DNA of 64,000 nt, taken from Acanthosoma haemorrhoidale (taxonomy: Eukaryota > Arthropoda > Insecta > Hemiptera > Acanthosomatidae). Below, one piece after another: positions 23,339-35,897 of the stretch. Every line of letters starts with the position of its first letter. The stretch's first letter is position 1. The stretch covers positions 167,721,226 to 167,785,225 of the forward strand of contig OV884011.1 in NCBI GenBank assembly GCA_930367205.1, given 5' to 3'. The position numbers were made by a program, and so were the translations under genes. A model generated the notes under the pieces. The model worked only from the letters and a program-made list of their open reading frames with translations. It was not told the origin of the DNA and did no database searches.

Positions 23339-26300
23339 GTGAGTACCATCCACTCCTCAGGAATCGTCTCTTCGGCACTAACAGAGTATAACTCGTCCTC
23401 TATGTTCCAGCAATTTGGCGTCATCTGTAGTGATACTTATATTTCTCTGTTTTTAAATACTACATAACAAACACTTTATACAAACCATTTATAATTAAAA
23501 CTGTTTGAAATAGACGTTCTTCCTTTTGTGGTATCTATCTCAAGGCACACATTCTCTTCATCAAAACACGCCGTCAAGGACCATCCGGCAAGAGATGACA
23601 GACAATTCCGAAGACGACGCTCGTTTGAAACAACTCAATTTTCACAATTAAAACTGTGCAGTGTTGTTTTATTTGTGTCCATGTCGAAGAAGTGGAGCAC
23701 GTGCTATACAGTCGTCTGTTTGTCTACGAGCCGCGGGTCGATCTTAAACCTCCGTGGCCAAGTCTGATCGGTCCACTAGACCACAGCCTCCTCATCTCCA
23801 CTTAAGGAGATAAAGAAGCTGTATTATTTCAACTGTTGAGGTTTGCATCTTAGAAAGATGAAATACTTTCAAATATGTACAAACGTCTGTTTCTCTTCTA
23901 ACACTCGTAAAAAGGATACAATTGATCCGAGATCTGTTCAACAAGACCATGGATTACGTTGTAAATGTTTTGGATAGGTCGGTATTGGTTATTTTACTGT
24001 TAAAGCTCCTATTTGTCACCCCGTGGTAAAATACATACTACAGATACTAGAAGCAGCAGAGGAATACTACAGAATCTAGCGGCCGTAACATTAATAATTC
24101 CAATGATATTGATCAAATCAAGTTTTGGCTTCCGTCAATATAATATTCTTTCACGAAACTTCTTTGAAGTTTCTTCTATTCAGATGTCTTGAGGACTAAA
24201 ATTAACAGTTCAAAAGAGGAAACGTTTTAAAATAAACATTGACACGACCCAACGAATTATTTAACGAACCTCCTGCGAATGAAACTTCTCATTACAATAA
24301 TGCATCACATTAATGGTCATTGAGAAACTTTCTGCAAAAATTATTAAAATCTAATAAATATTTATATTTTATGTTGTTCGAACATACCTATAATAGGGTT
24401 TTTCATTTTGCTGTTAAAAATTATAACGGGCTATTTAATAAGTGTCATCGTATCTCTCGATAGTTCAAAATATACCAAGTAGACCCGAATCGCGTAAATA
24501 AATTTTAAACGGTAAACATTTAAAGTACGAGTCTACTGATCCTTGGAGCTAGGTCGCGCACACCTTTTGTTAATCCATGAGAAGCACAACCGACTTGCAC
24601 AATAACATCAACATAATAAACAATGCCTACAATATTAAACTGTTTCCTTGGTATTCCTATGTTTATATTTAATTTATTCTAAATCTTACTCTATCGAAAG
24701 CTAACCACTTATTCATTTATCCATATCGTATATTTTATTTATTTATACTGTGATTACAACAATATCGTACCATACCGTATATATTACCTAATTATATCTG
24801 TCAATGTGACAACCATCTTGTATCATACCTTTGTTTATCAATTACTTTTAATAATAGCACTTAGCTATCATTTTGTTATGTACTTTGACTACATAACCCC
24901 TCATTAATATTATCCATAGTAAATCTATCTTGGGTCCCGTAACCAAATTTTTTTTTCAGGGGAGAAAGTACAAATAAGCTTGTTAGCATCCACAGCTAGG
25001 TTTAGACATGAACCTTTCAATTCACGCTATGGGAAATCATCAGAATTTACTTAAAACATATTTATTACGACCAAGCCAACTATTTTCTTAAGAATGTCAA
25101 CAACACTCAAAATAGAAAAATCAGATTTTCATCGCTTGATAACCCATGCAAATCTTATTAACGGTTGAAGCAATTAAAAAATATTTATTCAACAGCAAGA
25201 TTAATAGAAATATTTACCAACTGAAAAGTCTTTTTGGCTTGAATTAAAATTTCACGTTGTTTTGTTTTAGCTAACTAATAACATTGTCAGAATTTTAATA
25301 TACATATATATTTATATATATATATAAGTGAAAATACTGACGAAAATAAAGTCGAGCCATGGGGAAAAAACATTCTTCTTTAACCATGGGGAAAAAACAT
25401 AAATTATAATTCGTAATATATTTTTATCATCCTTGGACTATCTCCCTTAAGAACAAACATTTACAATCAAATATTCTTTTTATGGTGCTAGTAAACCAAT
25501 TTAATTTACAATCATAATAAATAAAATATAACATAATATGTATTATATAAGAGAATAAGAGAAGGAAGTATATATCGTTTATATATATTTTTTCTTTTTA
25601 TAAACAATTTAAAAACAAATGAAATAAATGTAAACACAAAAATATAAATAAGAGAAGAATACAGTAACTTGCTTGAAAAATAAAAATAAAATATGAACAT
25701 TTGTACAGGCTGTCCCGAAAATATATACACATCTTCATTGATAGCATATACTATTGTTGGTAGTAACTTTTCCATTCACAACGCTTTCAAATGCAATGGA
25801 CAATTGATTTGCTGATTTCAATCTTCGGATTTGATTTTTTTTTACATTTTGATTGATTATTTTGGCATGATGATGGATTTGACATTTTTTGGGTAACTTT
25901 CCTCTATCTCGGTTGGGTAAAGCCGTTCTCTATGAGCATCAACAATTCAATTCGTTTCAAACTTATCTTGTAACCGATTAATAGTAAGTCACGTAGGTGG
26001 ATCTGCGAAACTCCCAAAGATATTTGTCATCGTACTTCAGCTAAATTTTCTATACTTCCAATAGCATTTTATAATTAATTTTCTTTTTTCAAAATTTAAT
26101 CATGGCTAACTCAGTGTTTCCAAAAAATTACACCCTGAAAAGACAGTTGACTCGTTAAACAGTGTATACATTTTTTTTTTAAGACACCCTGTATATTTAC
26201 ACACTCGCTCCCTGATAGCCAGGGAAAATAAATACCGCTGTAAATGTTAGAAAGTAGATCCATTTCATTTTTTCTTAAAATAATGGTAATAAAATGAGTA

Positions 26301-27479
26301 AAATTGGTTAATTTAATTACATTATTTTGATTAAGAGATGAATCTGAACTATTATCTGGTTAAATTAACCGATCATTTAATATATAGCGTTATTTTTCTA
26401 CTTTCTTTAATTATAAATAATCTACAGTTTTCACCTTCAACAAAGTATACAGGTTTTAATCCTAACAACATTGGCAATAAAGACATTTTGAGTGTAAATA
26501 TGATGCCGTTATAACTGTTTAATAAAAAAAATAATAATAACCTGTTTCACTATATTTCATTGTTTCCATCACATACGAATAACATTTTAAACATACACAT
26601 TATAGATACAAACGAAAATTATGGCTAATTATTAAAGAAAAAACAGTATGAAAAGGTTAATTGAGATTCCTTTACCACACAATTAAAGGCTTCGTTGAAC
26701 TTATTAAAACTCCCCCTCAGTGACCGAAACGTTTCACGCCTTAAAGACTTAGACTTAAGCCCTAAAAACCAAGCATTGACTGATACTTTACAAACAACTA
26801 ATACAAGCAAAAATGTCTTTTATCAAGCAGGACCAATAGTTTTGTAGATTTAATACAATTCATTAATCATTTTCAAAATAATAACTCCGTTACAGTGTAT
26901 GTTATATTTTTATTCATCATCTAATTGTATTCATACAATCACTCTTAATACGTGTATCTTTTAAACTATGTCATTAATAATGAGGTGTAAACCCGGTACC
27001 GTGTCATATCGGTACGTGTGGCCGTCAAGAATAATTCATCGTGTCACCAATTTTCTATCATACGAATAGTCATGAATTTCTTCAATGATAATTGTCTTAT
27101 TAGCAAAATAGTAGATCACAGACTGAATAAAAGTCAAAATAGCTAAGACAGTAATAATAAATTTAAATATAAATATAGAGTAATAGAAGGAATATTTATG
27201 AAAAGGAAAAGAAATACATCCAAGCAGCTTTTAATAAGTAAAAACACACAATACCCAAATGGAATGAAAATACAGTCTAAAAGCAACAAAAAAAAAATGA
27301 ATTTTATGTAGAATGAAGACATTCCCTATATTTCTAGAATTCCACGTATGAAGAATTTAGTTCAGATATTTACAACAGTTGCGATTTTTTAACTTCCACT
27401 CAAAATATCCATCTTGTCTATTTCTTGAGTTTGGTCATTACTGAGCCTCTTAAGGATTAATTTAAACCAATAATGCATT

Positions 27480-27482
<3 letters not shown>
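23339..27482. other. Long spacer, AT-rich to the right
   Basis: 23540-23800 is GC-richer, and one frame (VHVEEVEHVLYSRLFVYEPR followed by VDLKPPWPSLIGPLDHSLL) looks protein-like but has no recognised domain or clear splice sites. At 25357-25373 and 25384-25400 the 17-mer CCATGGGGAAAAAACAT occurs twice. A (TA)n stretch lies at about 25300-25327. Otherwise nothing. Confidence 0.4.

Positions 27483-27538
<56 letters not shown>
27483..27538. repeat. (GA)n microsatellite, 56 bp, uninterrupted
   Basis: Perfect GA dinucleotide run, unlike the interrupted tract at 18608-18890. Confidence 0.97.
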
Positions 27539-27540
<2 letters not shown>

Positions 27541-27619
27541 TAAAATATCGAGTTTTGCATGCTACAGGTCATGACCGCGTAGCCCGATCGGACTGAAGTG
27601 CGAACTCGACCTGATTTAG

Positions 27620-28175
27620 ATCTTAAGGGTTTCCTCTGGCAAAATTTCCAGGTTTCTCATTACTTGACTCTAGTATGGAGTATGTATTGAAGATTCCTAA
27701 TTCTATTTGAAGTCTTAAAGCAGCATATGTCTTCACTTCTCCGAGCAAAGCAATCGTTTTCATTGTGAATCCTTTAGGTATCTCGGTGTGTTCAGTTATT
27801 TTCTCTAAGGATCGTAAAGAGGACGCTGTCAACAAACGGTTCACTTCCCTGGGTTGGCCGCAGTGATCACATGTCGGCCGGTCTAATCCTCGAACCATGA
27901 GAACTGACAAACCCCGGTTAATGTTAACTCTTTTCTTGTACTACGCTCAGCAGTTTTGCACGGACCATAACCTGATTGGATATGCACTTATTAAAACATA
28001 TTACCTGAGTTTTACCGTTCTTTGCAGATAGATCTGACTCTTTATTTCCATGGATGACGAAATCCTGTATCTTGGATTTCAGCAATGATTGGAACGCTTC
28101 CGTTTTTGGGGGTTACTGCGAGTTTCCGGCGTATTTTAATGCTTCCATGATAGCAACCATTTCCCCTGTAAATTA
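27620..28175 (-). pseudogene. Remnant of a non-LTR retrotransposon with RNase H domain
   Basis: On the minus strand near 28170 one frame reads FTGEMVAIMEALKYAGNSQ, matching the start of RNase H domains of I/R1-type elements (TAELVAI..AL). It is followed by VIHGNKESDLSAKNGKTQ, matching the ...H.GI.GNE.AD.LAK... end. After a frame change comes CDHCGQPREVNRLLTASSLR, like the zinc-finger tail (C..CG.PE...HLL..C). The intervening DS motif and much of the domain are deleted. This is an element class different from the jockey-like copies, which lack RNase H. Confidence 0.6.
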
Positions 28176-28565
28176 AGAAGGGATTCACCCTGCCTGCCCA
28201 AAGTTGGCCACTAACAAGGCTTTATTTTAGATTAATTATCTATTAAAACACTTATTTTTTTTTTAAATAAATATAAACTACATACAAAATTCATACCGAT
28301 CAAATGAAGAATATCGAGATAAATAATTAAGGGACTCGTCCTGAATTTTTTATCCTCTTGATTACTCAATCAATTAGCTCATTGTGAAAATACTCCCTGG
28401 TCACCAAACAATATGCACTACTTGGGCAAGAGATTATTGCACTAAATGTTCTGGTGCGTACCAAACTTACAAACAGTACAAGACAGGCACATACATAAGA
28501 CTCACATACCATGAGTGAATGATGGCCGGTGACAGGCTGCATTTGCAGAAAAATCATTTCCTCGT
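28176..28565. other. Spacer
   Basis: A/T-rich. The minus-strand frame 28366-28617 partly overlaps the LINE scrap at 28566 and has no domain. Confidence 0.4.
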
Positions 28566-28620
28566 AGTAATAGTGGATGCTAAAAGAGAGCGTGAGAGCC
28601 ACAGACGCCCAGAACATGTT
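28566..28620 (-). repeat. Scrap of the jockey-like LINE 3' UTR
   Basis: GCGTGAGAGCCACAGACGCC followed by CAGAACATG matches the segment GCGAGAGCCACAGACGCACAGGACAT of copy C on the same strand. It is only about 50 bp. Confidence 0.5.
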
Positions 28621-29458
28621 TACTAAACAGTACTCCCAATGGCAGTTATGCTATAAGATATCTCGATGCCATTTCCACTTCAATGTCCTGAAAGGATTGA
28701 ACGGTTATGTGGCAGTAGATGGCGGTCTTGGTATGGGATTAGTATGATCACGTCGATTTTCATGAAATTTTTGTTCCCGCTGGGTGATGTACAGCCAAAC
28801 CAGGTGGCGCTTCTTCATTATTTCGTCTAGTAGCTTCAATTCGAGGTTGGCCCTGATGACAGTATTTCTGAACCTGTCTCTTCGTGTTTCCCCTTTGTAT
28901 TTCTTCAGGAGTCTTGTCTCATAGTTTGAAGTTCATTTACAGTTGGGGGGGGGGTCAGTAATGGGAAGGAATGTTGTTTTATACACAAGCACATTTGTTT
29001 CCTTGGACACGTCTGATTCTCTTTTGAAATTGTGTCGGAGACCGTTGCCCGAGACTGCTTTATGTCTCCATCTTTGACATCCCCTTGGTGTCTCCCGAGC
29101 TATTTCAAAACTTCCATAATATTCAGGTCTACGAAGCGAGAAAAGGACACATATCGTTATCATCATAAGAACCCCTCGTAATTCCATAGGAGTATATTAT
29201 TATGATGACGACGATATGCGAGTATATCGTACGTATACGAGATAACCCGTATGGTTTAGGAGGCCTAGTTTGCGATGTGAAGGTGTTAAAGTGCATTTAC
29301 TACTGGTGTGATGCAAAAGGAATTAATGATTGTTGAAAACTTTACAATTTTCAAGAATGTTACAAATTTATAAAACGTTGCCCTAAAAATGCGATGTTTT
29401 CGTGCTTAGCTCGAAATAGGTTCGATATCACCGAGAGAGATCGTTCGCGAACAGTCCA
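28621..29458. other. Spacer with a G run
   Basis: Holds a G9-10 run at about 28945 and a Thr/Arg-rich minus frame (28933-29187) without a recognised domain. Confidence 0.4.
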
Positions 29459-29560
29459 TCCACTGTGACAGCTATCTATCAAGTGCTAAGGGCTAATCGA
29501 GTGTAAGAAGGAAACCTACGGGTGCTCTCTTATTTACTTTCTCTGTCATTTGCTCAAATA
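29459..29560 (+). repeat. Dispersed repeat family A, copy 2
   Basis: AAGTGCTAAGGGCTAATCGA, GTGTAAGAAGGAAACC, GGTGCTCTCTTATTTACTTT and TTTGCTCAA align with copies at 15362 and (inverted) 30311. It lies about 750 bp from the inverted copy 3. Confidence 0.6.
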
Positions 29561-30310
29561 GCGCCATTATTATATCAATTATATCAATTTTGGAGTTTGG
29601 CAATGAGTATCAAGTTTTTTAATTGTAGAGACATGTTATTTTCATCTGCTTTATTATGAAAATACTTACAATTACTTAACCAAGATATAAATAATTGGCT
29701 GTTACCCGCTAATATCATACGAAGCTTAAGGCTGAATGTATATTACTGTTGAGTAGCTAAGGAATTTTTTCCTACAAAGAGTGCCATGAATATATTGATG
29801 AACTGCCGCCAGGAGAAAAGACATTTGGCAATCCAATCTACAAGCATTAAATATTAAAAAGCAAAGGCCGTGCGGTAAGAACCTGCGATAAATAGATTAT
29901 TGAATATTCCGTCAGCTCCCGAGTGGCTTATGTAGATTAGACATGGCTGTTTGCGGGGCCCCGGGCCAGGGGGGTGGAGCCCTAAATACAGCCCCGGTGC
30001 TTGTTGACAAGTCGCTGGCTGTCGTAATGCCTTCAGGGTAGAAACTGTCCTGCTTTCCGATAGTTCATGTGATCAAGACTCAATTATCGAGGACCGGTTC
30101 CTTATTCACTATGATTAGTGACCCTTGGCGTATTATGATACCCAATACTATTTTAGAATGTTAGGCTAGCAATTAAAAGTTCTATTCACAATAACAATAC
30201 AGTTTTAATAATAGAAAATAAGCTGTTTCTCTGTAGTCAGAAACATAATGTCTACCGTGAATAACCACTGATAAACTCCGAAATTAACATAATGAATAAT
30301 AATGTGGCTT
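29561..30310. other. Spacer between inverted family A copies
   Basis: Contains a short very GC-rich island at 29950-30000 (GGGGCCCCGGGCC) in AT-rich surroundings. No gene recognised. Confidence 0.4.
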
Positions 30311-30390
30311 TTCGAACATGAGCCAGAGAAGGAAAATAAGGCAACCCTGATAGGTTACCTTCTCACACTTGGTTAGCTCTTAGCAGACTT
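30311..30390 (-). repeat. Dispersed repeat family A, copy 3 (inverted)
   Basis: The reverse complement reads TGCTAAGAGCTAACCAAGTG, TGAGAAGGTAACC, GTTGCCTTATTTTCCTTCTC and CATGTTCGAA, aligning block by block with the other two copies. Confidence 0.6.
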
Positions 30391-30660
30391 AGGTTAGCAC
30401 TAAATACTAAGAGTCCTTAAACCTAATGAAAAATGTACCTACTTAATACAAATTTAATTTAAAATAAAACTGTACAAAATTATATATTGCTGTAAAAAAT
30501 AAAATTTTAGTGATAGAAGATATAAGTGCGATCCTTTTTGGGTGCATACATTCCCAGCCAGCTTTTGAAAATATTCGGACAGATATTGCCGGATTACATA
30601 GTCGTTTCAGTAATAATTTAAATGAATTAGGGAAAATTGTTTTTTTTTTTCATGCTATTG
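30391..30660. other. AT-rich spacer left of the mariner remnant
   Basis: Nothing identified apart from a short plus frame that runs into the mariner end. Confidence 0.4.
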
Positions 30661-31449
30661 AGGTTGGTAAGAAAGTAACTTCGGTTTTTTGTGTGAAATA
30701 AAACTCAATTTTCCAATACAAAAAAATTACTTTAATCAGTCAAATATCTTCCATTCTGTTCGATGACCTTTTGTCATCTTTCTGGTAACTTCATGATCCC
30801 GCACTCATAGAACCTCTGGTCCTTATCAGCAAAAAACTCAACCAAGTGCGATTTGAGGGCATCGTTATTACTGAAATTTTCACTATTTAAGAAGTTTTGT
30901 AAACTTCCAAATAAATGATAATCCGATTGTACAAGGTCGGGGCTGTATGGGGGATGCGACATCACTTCCCAACCAAGCTCCAATAGTTTCGTACGTGTTG
31001 CTAAAGATGTGCGAGGCCTCGCATTGTCGTGGCGGAACCCAAATAACGAGCTTCTTAACAAGTCCAAGAAGGCTTATATGATTTTCGATTGTTGTGTGTG
31101 ATACATTTAACTGTTTTGCAATCTCTCGCACAAGTTATATGACGATTCAATTCAATTATGGCTTTGTCAAAATTATGGCAATTTTGTCGTTATCAACTAC
31201 AGAAGTTAGTCTCTTTCAGTGAAAAATCTCCAAAATGAAATTTTTTAAACCAATTCTGACACGTGCGTTCTGTTAAACAATCAACACCATACACTTCACA
31301 TATCTCTTTGTGAGCCTCAGCCGCTTTCTTGCCTTTATGAAAATAAAAAAGTAAAATGTGTCGAAAATGCTTATTTATGCACTTCATGTTAAAACTGATT
31401 AAATAATATTGAAAACAAAATTACACGGAATTTCTTACTATACCAACCT
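30661..31449 (-). mobile_element. Internally deleted mariner element
   Basis: Both ends carry AGGTTGGTA (30661-30669; complement at 31441-31449) and a further AAGAAA/TTTCTT match, so imperfect inverted termini are present. On the minus strand the N-terminal helix-turn-helix part reads HILLFYFHKGKKAAEAHKEI and TERTCQNWFKKFHFGDFSL. After stops it continues VREIAKQLNVSHTTIENH and LGLVKKLVIWVP. Near 31030 it jumps, in another frame, to FRHDNARPRTSLATRTKLL and PPYSPDLVQSDYHLFGSLQN, then the C-terminal GIMKLPER. The last two catalytic aspartates (HDN, PDL..SDYH) are visible, but the block with the first has been lost in the junction. It is about 790 bp instead of the usual ~1.3 kb. It is dead. Confidence 0.93.
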
Positions 31450-33139
31450 AAAGGTACCGACTACAAAATCTCAAAAGAAAAAAATTCTAACATTGACAAA
31501 AGAATAACGAAACAAACATAAAGATATCTACTGATGCAAACCGAAATCACTTTCTTGCCAACCCAATATAACATCAACGGGTTGATATAGCGAATTACGG
31601 GCTCTGCCAGGTACTCGTCCACTTCTGTTATTGATAATGCTCTAGTGTCGTGCATAAATTTTACTTGATTGGCTCTAGCATCAAATTCCTCTCAAAGTGA
31701 GGAATTTGGTGTTTTTGATTTTCAGTTGGTTTAAAAACACTAATGGATGGGACAATTATGGACCCTTCCAATGTCAATGTGAAGTGAATTGTGAATCGAA
31801 TAAATCTGTGAAATCGATCAAAACAAGTGCTGAACTGGAGTATTGACTTGAAAAACGAACCAAACTAGTTGATAATAGTTCACTAGTCAAAGAGTCAATC
31901 GAGTCAAGAATCAAGAATTTCGAAACGGGAAAGACATGACGAGAGAAAGAGGTCCTTCACTAACTCTCGAAGGGGAATCAAAAGGATGGCAATTCTATTT
32001 CAGGAACCGTTCGGGTGAGTGTTCTTTACAATAATCGATTCAAAGCATTCGATACTTGCCCACCTCTAGTTAGTGCACTGCGAGACCCGGCAAGGATTTC
32101 TTAAATTTAATTTAAGTTAATTATTATTAAATTAATTATTATTAAGTTAAGATTCTTTAATTAAGTTTAATATTTGATTCTGAAAAAATGCATTTAAATT
32201 CATACTTTCTTGTGGTTTTACTCAAAAACACTTAATTTTGTCTGGAAAATCATCCGGGTCACTGAAAAGCCATTTGGAAAAATGAAAAAAAAAATAGCTA
32301 ATATATTACAAAAAAAATCAAGTAGCATTCTTGGCGTCATACAATTAAAAGTTTTATTATTATCAGTTCTAATCATTTTTTTGTAATTTTATGATTGTAA
32401 ATCCTGCCAAAAAAGTACATATTGTTTGTTAGGTTGCCAAGATCTTCATATTTCATATCACTTGAACAAAATTATAGAAACATATTTTTCTTTGTAATGC
32501 CAACTAATTAATTAATATCATTTTTAATATTTTACGCCAATGGGAATAATTTATATGCCTTTCTTATTTAAAATGAGCCATCCATGTAAAATTCGCTGTC
32601 TCTACCATTATTAGGGAACTCACAAAAAACAAGAACAGAAAGAAACACACTGAACTGAACTAAAAAATGAGGGTTACAGGTTTTAAAAAAAACATTCGTG
32701 TCTGTAATGATACATCACGCAATTAAAGTGGTGGAGAAAACTATTTTAATGACTGTTTGTAATTATGGTTTGAAAACAAATAAAATACAAATTATATGAC
32801 GTTAACCAACACGTCAAATCTTTAATTTGATACCTACTCAAAGTTATTTTTTTAATACCAACTAATCAATGGCATTCGTGGTTTATGTAAATGGTCATAT
32901 TGTACGAAACACTATTGAAGACGTCTTAGAAATTGATCAATAAGCGGTTTTTATCGTTGGTTCTAAGCAGTGATTTGAGGAAACTTAGATGCCAGAGAAA
33001 GAAGCTCAATTTTATGTAACTAAATTATATCTTTAAAACCTATACATCATAACCCAAGTTGTCATTCATTTAAATATACCTTTAAAATTATAGATCAATT
33101 GCACCATTTCGACTGTATCGTTGAATGAGCTACAGACCA
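31450..33139. other. AT-rich spacer
   Basis: No gene. A GAGTCAA-like iteration occurs near 31880-31915, and A/T-rich homopolymer sequence near 32100-32300. Confidence 0.45.
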
Positions 33140-33760
33140 ACAGGTGGACAGGTAAAAGACGATCGCCAAGTATCTGTCTGAGTGTAAAGCCACTCCATTT
33201 GGCCTCTTCGATCACTGGCTATGTGCCTCAATGCCAAGCTTGTACGAGAAGTGATTCACTTCAGGACGAGATGTCTTCAGATGCGTTTACACCGGCCATT
33301 AGGATGACATCCTGAGCCAGCGCTCCGATTGGTGGGAGACGTGCATGGAATCGGCCAATCAGACGGCTGCATACCACGCATCGGCCAATCGCGTGCCTTA
33401 GCAATCGACCTGCCCCTTTAATATTTCATACGGAAGCCGAGAGTGGTGGAGCGATTTCGTCGCTGGAATTGTGAGTCGGTGGTGCTTGTCACGTGCTCTT
33501 ACTATCGATTGTCTTTGGGAAGGGGGTGACCGCCTCAAGTGGGCCATTTACCGGAGCAGTTAACCCGCACGCATGTCATATTTATTTAACCTCGCTGTGG
33601 GTCGCTTAAGATAACATTCTCGCAGATGAGACTCGCAGAGCATAGGGCGAAGGGAGTACCAGCAACAGGAGCAAGTGGTACTCGAACCGGAAGGTCAACA
33701 GCTACACTCCAGGGCCCCCAGCAACAATCTCCAGTTAACGGGGCAGTTTAATGACCTTAC
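33140..33760. promoter_or_regulatory. GC-richer region with CCAAT boxes, possible promoter
   Basis: Within AT-rich DNA this 600-bp stretch is clearly GC-richer. It has ATTGG at 33328-33332 and two GGCCAATC copies inside a repeated ATCGGCCAATC (33350-33360 and 33380-33390). A GTGAGT donor-like site follows at 33471-33476 (GGAATT|GTGAGTCGG). These would fit a promoter with a non-coding first exon on the plus strand, perhaps for eag, whose first coding exon begins at an acceptor 19.5 kb downstream. There is no TATA box or other proof, so this is a hypothesis. Confidence 0.3.
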
Positions 33761-35159
33761 GTCTTCCAAAACAGAATGAAACGCATTATTTAATATGTAT
33801 GGGAACAATAAGGCCATGCTATAGTTAAGTAGAGACTAAAACAACCATGATTACTATTAAATAACTGAAGAATTAATAACAAATTCACCTATAAGTAGAT
33901 ATTAATAGTATAGGGTAATTTCTTAAAATGGAAATAAATCTCCACTAAATAGCTTTTAACAAGTGAAAACCCAACACCAAAATGCATTGCACGTAATGTA
34001 AAAGTGACAAAAATGAGTTTTATACAGACTGGAGAGGATTTTATTAGTTACAGACTGAGGCACTTATGAGGAATTCCGTACGGATATTTCTTACAGTTGG
34101 TCAACAGTGACCTGATGGCGCGACCTGATCTTATTGAAATACCAAGTAGGCCTTTCTTTGGTTCACTCTGCATAATGTGTGATATTTCTTTAAAATGGCA
34201 CCAATACTACTTCACATTGTTCTGAATTTACGTATAATATTTTTCATCGGTAACCATATATTTCTTGGACAAAAGAGTCTAATTATTAAAAAAATGATTT
34301 CCCTAAAATTACATATTCCATCACCACGTTTTGATGACACATTTATCTGTTTTGGAAAATTAAAATTATAAATGTAAAATAGCTTAAATATAAATAGGTA
34401 GCAAGTTTAAGATAAGATTCCTGCAGCCATCCCAAAGCTACTAAGACAGGAGGTAACTTACAGCATACCGAATTATGAAAGGAAATTCCAAGACATTCCT
34501 ACAAGAAAGAGGCTATGTTTTCAAACTAGTACACAATTATTGCTTTTATGTGTATGGCTGTATGTGCTACTAAATAGCGACCATGAAAATAACCAAAGAC
34601 TATTTTCATTGGTGAAAACCTTCGGTCCATCAACTTCTTCAAAATCGAAACCCACACGTTTATAGATGACTTGACCAATTATTCTTATTCTTATTACTTC
34701 CTATTTTTGTGGTAACACTTTGGTTTATTATGTTAATGTGGTTATGGAATCATGTTGTTTCGACTGAAGGAACAACGTTACAATCTACAAAAAAGCTACA
34801 TAAGTTACAAGCTACGGAAATGAGCCAGGTTATTACATATTACATTTCCTTTTTTTAGCTCATATTACATACATGGTGAGGGGGGGGAGCTCACTATTTT
34901 TTTATACTTAGTATTATTGTATCGTAATATACTAAGTGTGTTTCCACTTATTGTGGAATATACGATTAAAATAACTAATAAGAGTGATTGGCCTAAAGAA
35001 ATTTATAGTAAATAGATAATGTGTTTGTATATGTGAAGATGTGCACGTTAAACTTTATATAAGTTATTCTTAACAGCAACCTACTCTTGTGAAAATTATA
35101 TATATTATAAAAATAATGTTTCTTCTGCGTTTCTTCTAATATCGATTGGGTCTAGTTCT
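33761..35159. other. AT-rich spacer with a diverged repeat
   Basis: 33940-34030 (TAGCTTTTAACAAGTGAAAA then CCAACACCAAAATG) resembles 27225-27310 (AGCTTTTAATAAGTAAAAAC then AATACCCAAATGG) in the same orientation, probably old copies of one repeat. No gene. Confidence 0.4.
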
Positions 35160-35545
35160 TTCGTGACCCAGTCACAAGTTCCAGGGGGGATACTTGCTTA
35201 CCACGCAATGCTAAGGAGGAGGGTCCCTGGTCTCCAACAGCGTTATTTTTACGTCGTTTTGTAACATTCGTGAGTTCGATCTTCTGAGCTTCACGAGCGG
35301 CTTTCTACGGGTGCTTTGTTTGTTCATCCGGGCATTTTCCTCTTTCAACACACCTTCAACCATATCTTCCAGTAGTTTATTAGTCCTCTGGGATTTTAGT
35401 TATTTCTTCATTCCTTGTCGTCTCTATCCTAGGTTTTCGTTTGTCTTATCTAACAGTAGCAGTGTCTGTAGTATTTAGCATCTTACTTTGTCTAAAACAA
35501 ACTGTTCTGGCATCTCCGGTTTTGTGAATAGCTTCGTGTCTTGCA
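35160..35545 (-). pseudogene. Decayed coding trace, family unknown
   Basis: The minus strand shows protein-like sequence moving between frames: AIHKTGDARTVCFRQSKM near 35490, then after a stop LLEDMVEGVLKEENARMNKQ and RKPLVKLRRSNSRMLQNDVK to a stop near 35215. Charged, helix-prone sequence in AT-rich DNA suggests a real former ORF, possibly transposon-derived. I do not recognise it. Confidence 0.35.
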
Positions 35546-35897
35546 CCCTCGACACAGGAAAAAACAATCCAATAGTTTTTTTTTCATCATTCAATCAATT
35601 GATTTTTAAATGGACCATCACCTGTTGACAACTATTCTGGCAATAATGACTTATTGTGTTTTCTCTTAATAGTTTCCAAAAAAGAGCAACACTCTCCTTC
35701 TAGAGATATCATATTTTACACTATCGGGCAGACGAATCTAGGTAGGATCTAAGTGAGATCCCGCCTGTGTTTGGTTTTAATACATATAAGTCCCATCAAA
35801 CTACACAGAAATTCTTCAAATTTGGCATAGCATACCAATGATGGTAAATTTCGTCAGATCAGGCCAGACGGTCATGTGCTCTGCAGCATATGTGTAA

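Noticed and set aside
23191..23424. Alternative minus-strand frame beside the orphan exon
   Set aside because: Overlaps the same island in a different frame with no donor; the plus-strand exon has better splice signals.
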